From positions 1-23,862 of the forward strand of contig CAMBXJ010000011.1 of NCBI GenBank assembly GCA_945871455.1: 23,862 nucleotides of DNA. The letters are read 5' to 3'. Positions 23,418 to 23,862 of this stretch are shown piece by piece; within the stretch, counting starts at the first letter, position 1; every line of letters begins with the position of its first letter. This DNA comes from Asaia bogorensis (GTDB lineage: Bacteria > Pseudomonadota > Alphaproteobacteria > Acetobacterales > Acetobacteraceae). The position numbers were made by a program, and so were the translations under genes. A model generated the notes under the pieces. That model made no database searches. It saw only the letters and a program-made list of their open reading frames with translations, and was not told where the DNA came from.

Positions 23418-23444
23418 TGGTCCTGAGTTGCTCGCTCAGGACCA
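23418..23444. terminator. Hairpin at the convergent higA/hemF junction
   Basis: TGGTCCTGAG (23418-23427) pairs perfectly with CTCAGGACCA (23435-23444) around a 7-base loop. It begins 4 bp after the higA stop and lies 42 bp beyond the hemF stop. No U-tract follows on either side. It is probably a bidirectional terminator. Confidence 0.6.
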
Positions 23445-23486
23445 ATCCTCAAACCCATCGTGAAGACCTGACTGGCACGACCTGGC

Positions 23487-23862
23487 TCAGGGCCAGCGGA
23501 CCTCCGGCGGCAGACTCATGAGAATGGCCTCGACATTTCCGCCGGTCTTGAGGCCGAACAGCGTGCCCCGATCGTGGATGAGGTTGAACTCGACATACCG
23601 CCCTCTGCGAATGAGCTGGTGATTGCGATCTTCATCGGTCCAGGGCGTGGCCATCCGACGCCGTATCAGGCGCGGGTAAACGTCCAGGAACGCTTCGCCA
23701 ACATCACGGGCAAAGGCAAAATCCGCATTCGTATCGCCTGAATTGAGGTGGTCGAAAAAAATTCCGCCGGCGCCGCGTGCTTCCTGCCGGTGCGGCAGGA
23801 AAAAATAGCGATCGCACCAGGCTTTGTACTCAGGATAATACGCGGGGTCGTGACGGTCGCAG
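23487..23862 (-). CDS. hemF: Oxygen-dependent coproporphyrinogen III oxidase, C-terminal part
   Basis: The C-terminal 124 residues are seen; the 5' part lies beyond the right edge. HemF oxidatively decarboxylates coproporphyrinogen III to protoporphyrinogen IX in haem synthesis. Diagnostic segments are [52 protein letters not shown], then [20 protein letters not shown] and [20 protein letters not shown] before the TGA at 23487-23489. The high conservation through the normal C-terminus indicates an intact gene. It is convergent with the orphan higA gene. Confidence 0.95.
   Translation of the reverse strand, partial: CDRHDPAYYPEYKAWCDRYFFLPHRQEARGAGGIFFDHLNSGDTNADFAFARDVGEAFLDVYPRLIRRRMATPWTDEDRNHQLIRRGRYVEFNLIHDRGTLFGLKTGGNVEAILMSLPPEVRWP

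Noticed and set aside
1..23862. CRISPR arrays, tRNA or rRNA genes
   Set aside because: I looked for regular repeat-spacer units, T-loop GGTTCGA contexts with acceptor stems, and rRNA-like stretches, and found none. The few GTTCGAA strings lie inside phage genes.

Overview
The window is high-GC alphaproteobacterial chromosome, most likely Rhodospirillales (Acetobacteraceae- or Azospirillum-like). Support comes from the housekeeping block aroE-coaE-dnaQ facing secB and a Tim44-type (timA) gene, a complete general L-amino-acid (Aap) ABC operon, an SARP/TolB-like/TPR regulator and HemF. The assignment rests on gene content read by eye, without a database search.

Region 1 (1-8080) is accessory DNA. 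A leftward phage head module runs TerS, TerL, portal, scaffold, major capsid and two small proteins (5612 down to about 150). It is cut at its 3' end by what looks like the right end of an IS21-type insertion sequence (1-149). No tail, lysis or integrase gene is visible, so it is probably a prophage remnant, although part of it may lie beyond the left edge. To its right are a stand-alone degenerate receiver-domain protein (+), a DUF6065-like protein (-), about 380 bp without a supported gene that holds a possible protein remnant, and two tiny genes (-).

Region 2 (8080-16306) is transport. A YeiH-type putative sulfate exporter (-) diverges from a large SARP-type regulator (+). This is followed on the same strand by aapJ-aapQ-aapM-aapP, with a strong hairpin between the binding-protein gene and the permeases.

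Region 3 (16309-21209) is core genome: a lone LutA-like CCG iron-sulfur protein and timA (-), a histidine phosphatase and secB (+), then the tightly overlapping aroE-coaE-dnaQ operon (-).

Region 4 (21357-23862) holds a translationally coupled class III CoA-transferase and MaoC hydratase pair (+), an orphan HigA-type antitoxin-like regulator (+), and the 3' end of hemF (-), which continues past the right edge.

I did not find a convincing undescribed multi-gene system. The most interesting points are the receiver with Glu at the phosphoacceptor position beside a DUF6065 gene, the IS-interrupted phage gene, hairpins without a U-tract at convergent gene junctions (two of which contain a stop codon), and two parts of known systems found without their partners (lutA and higA).
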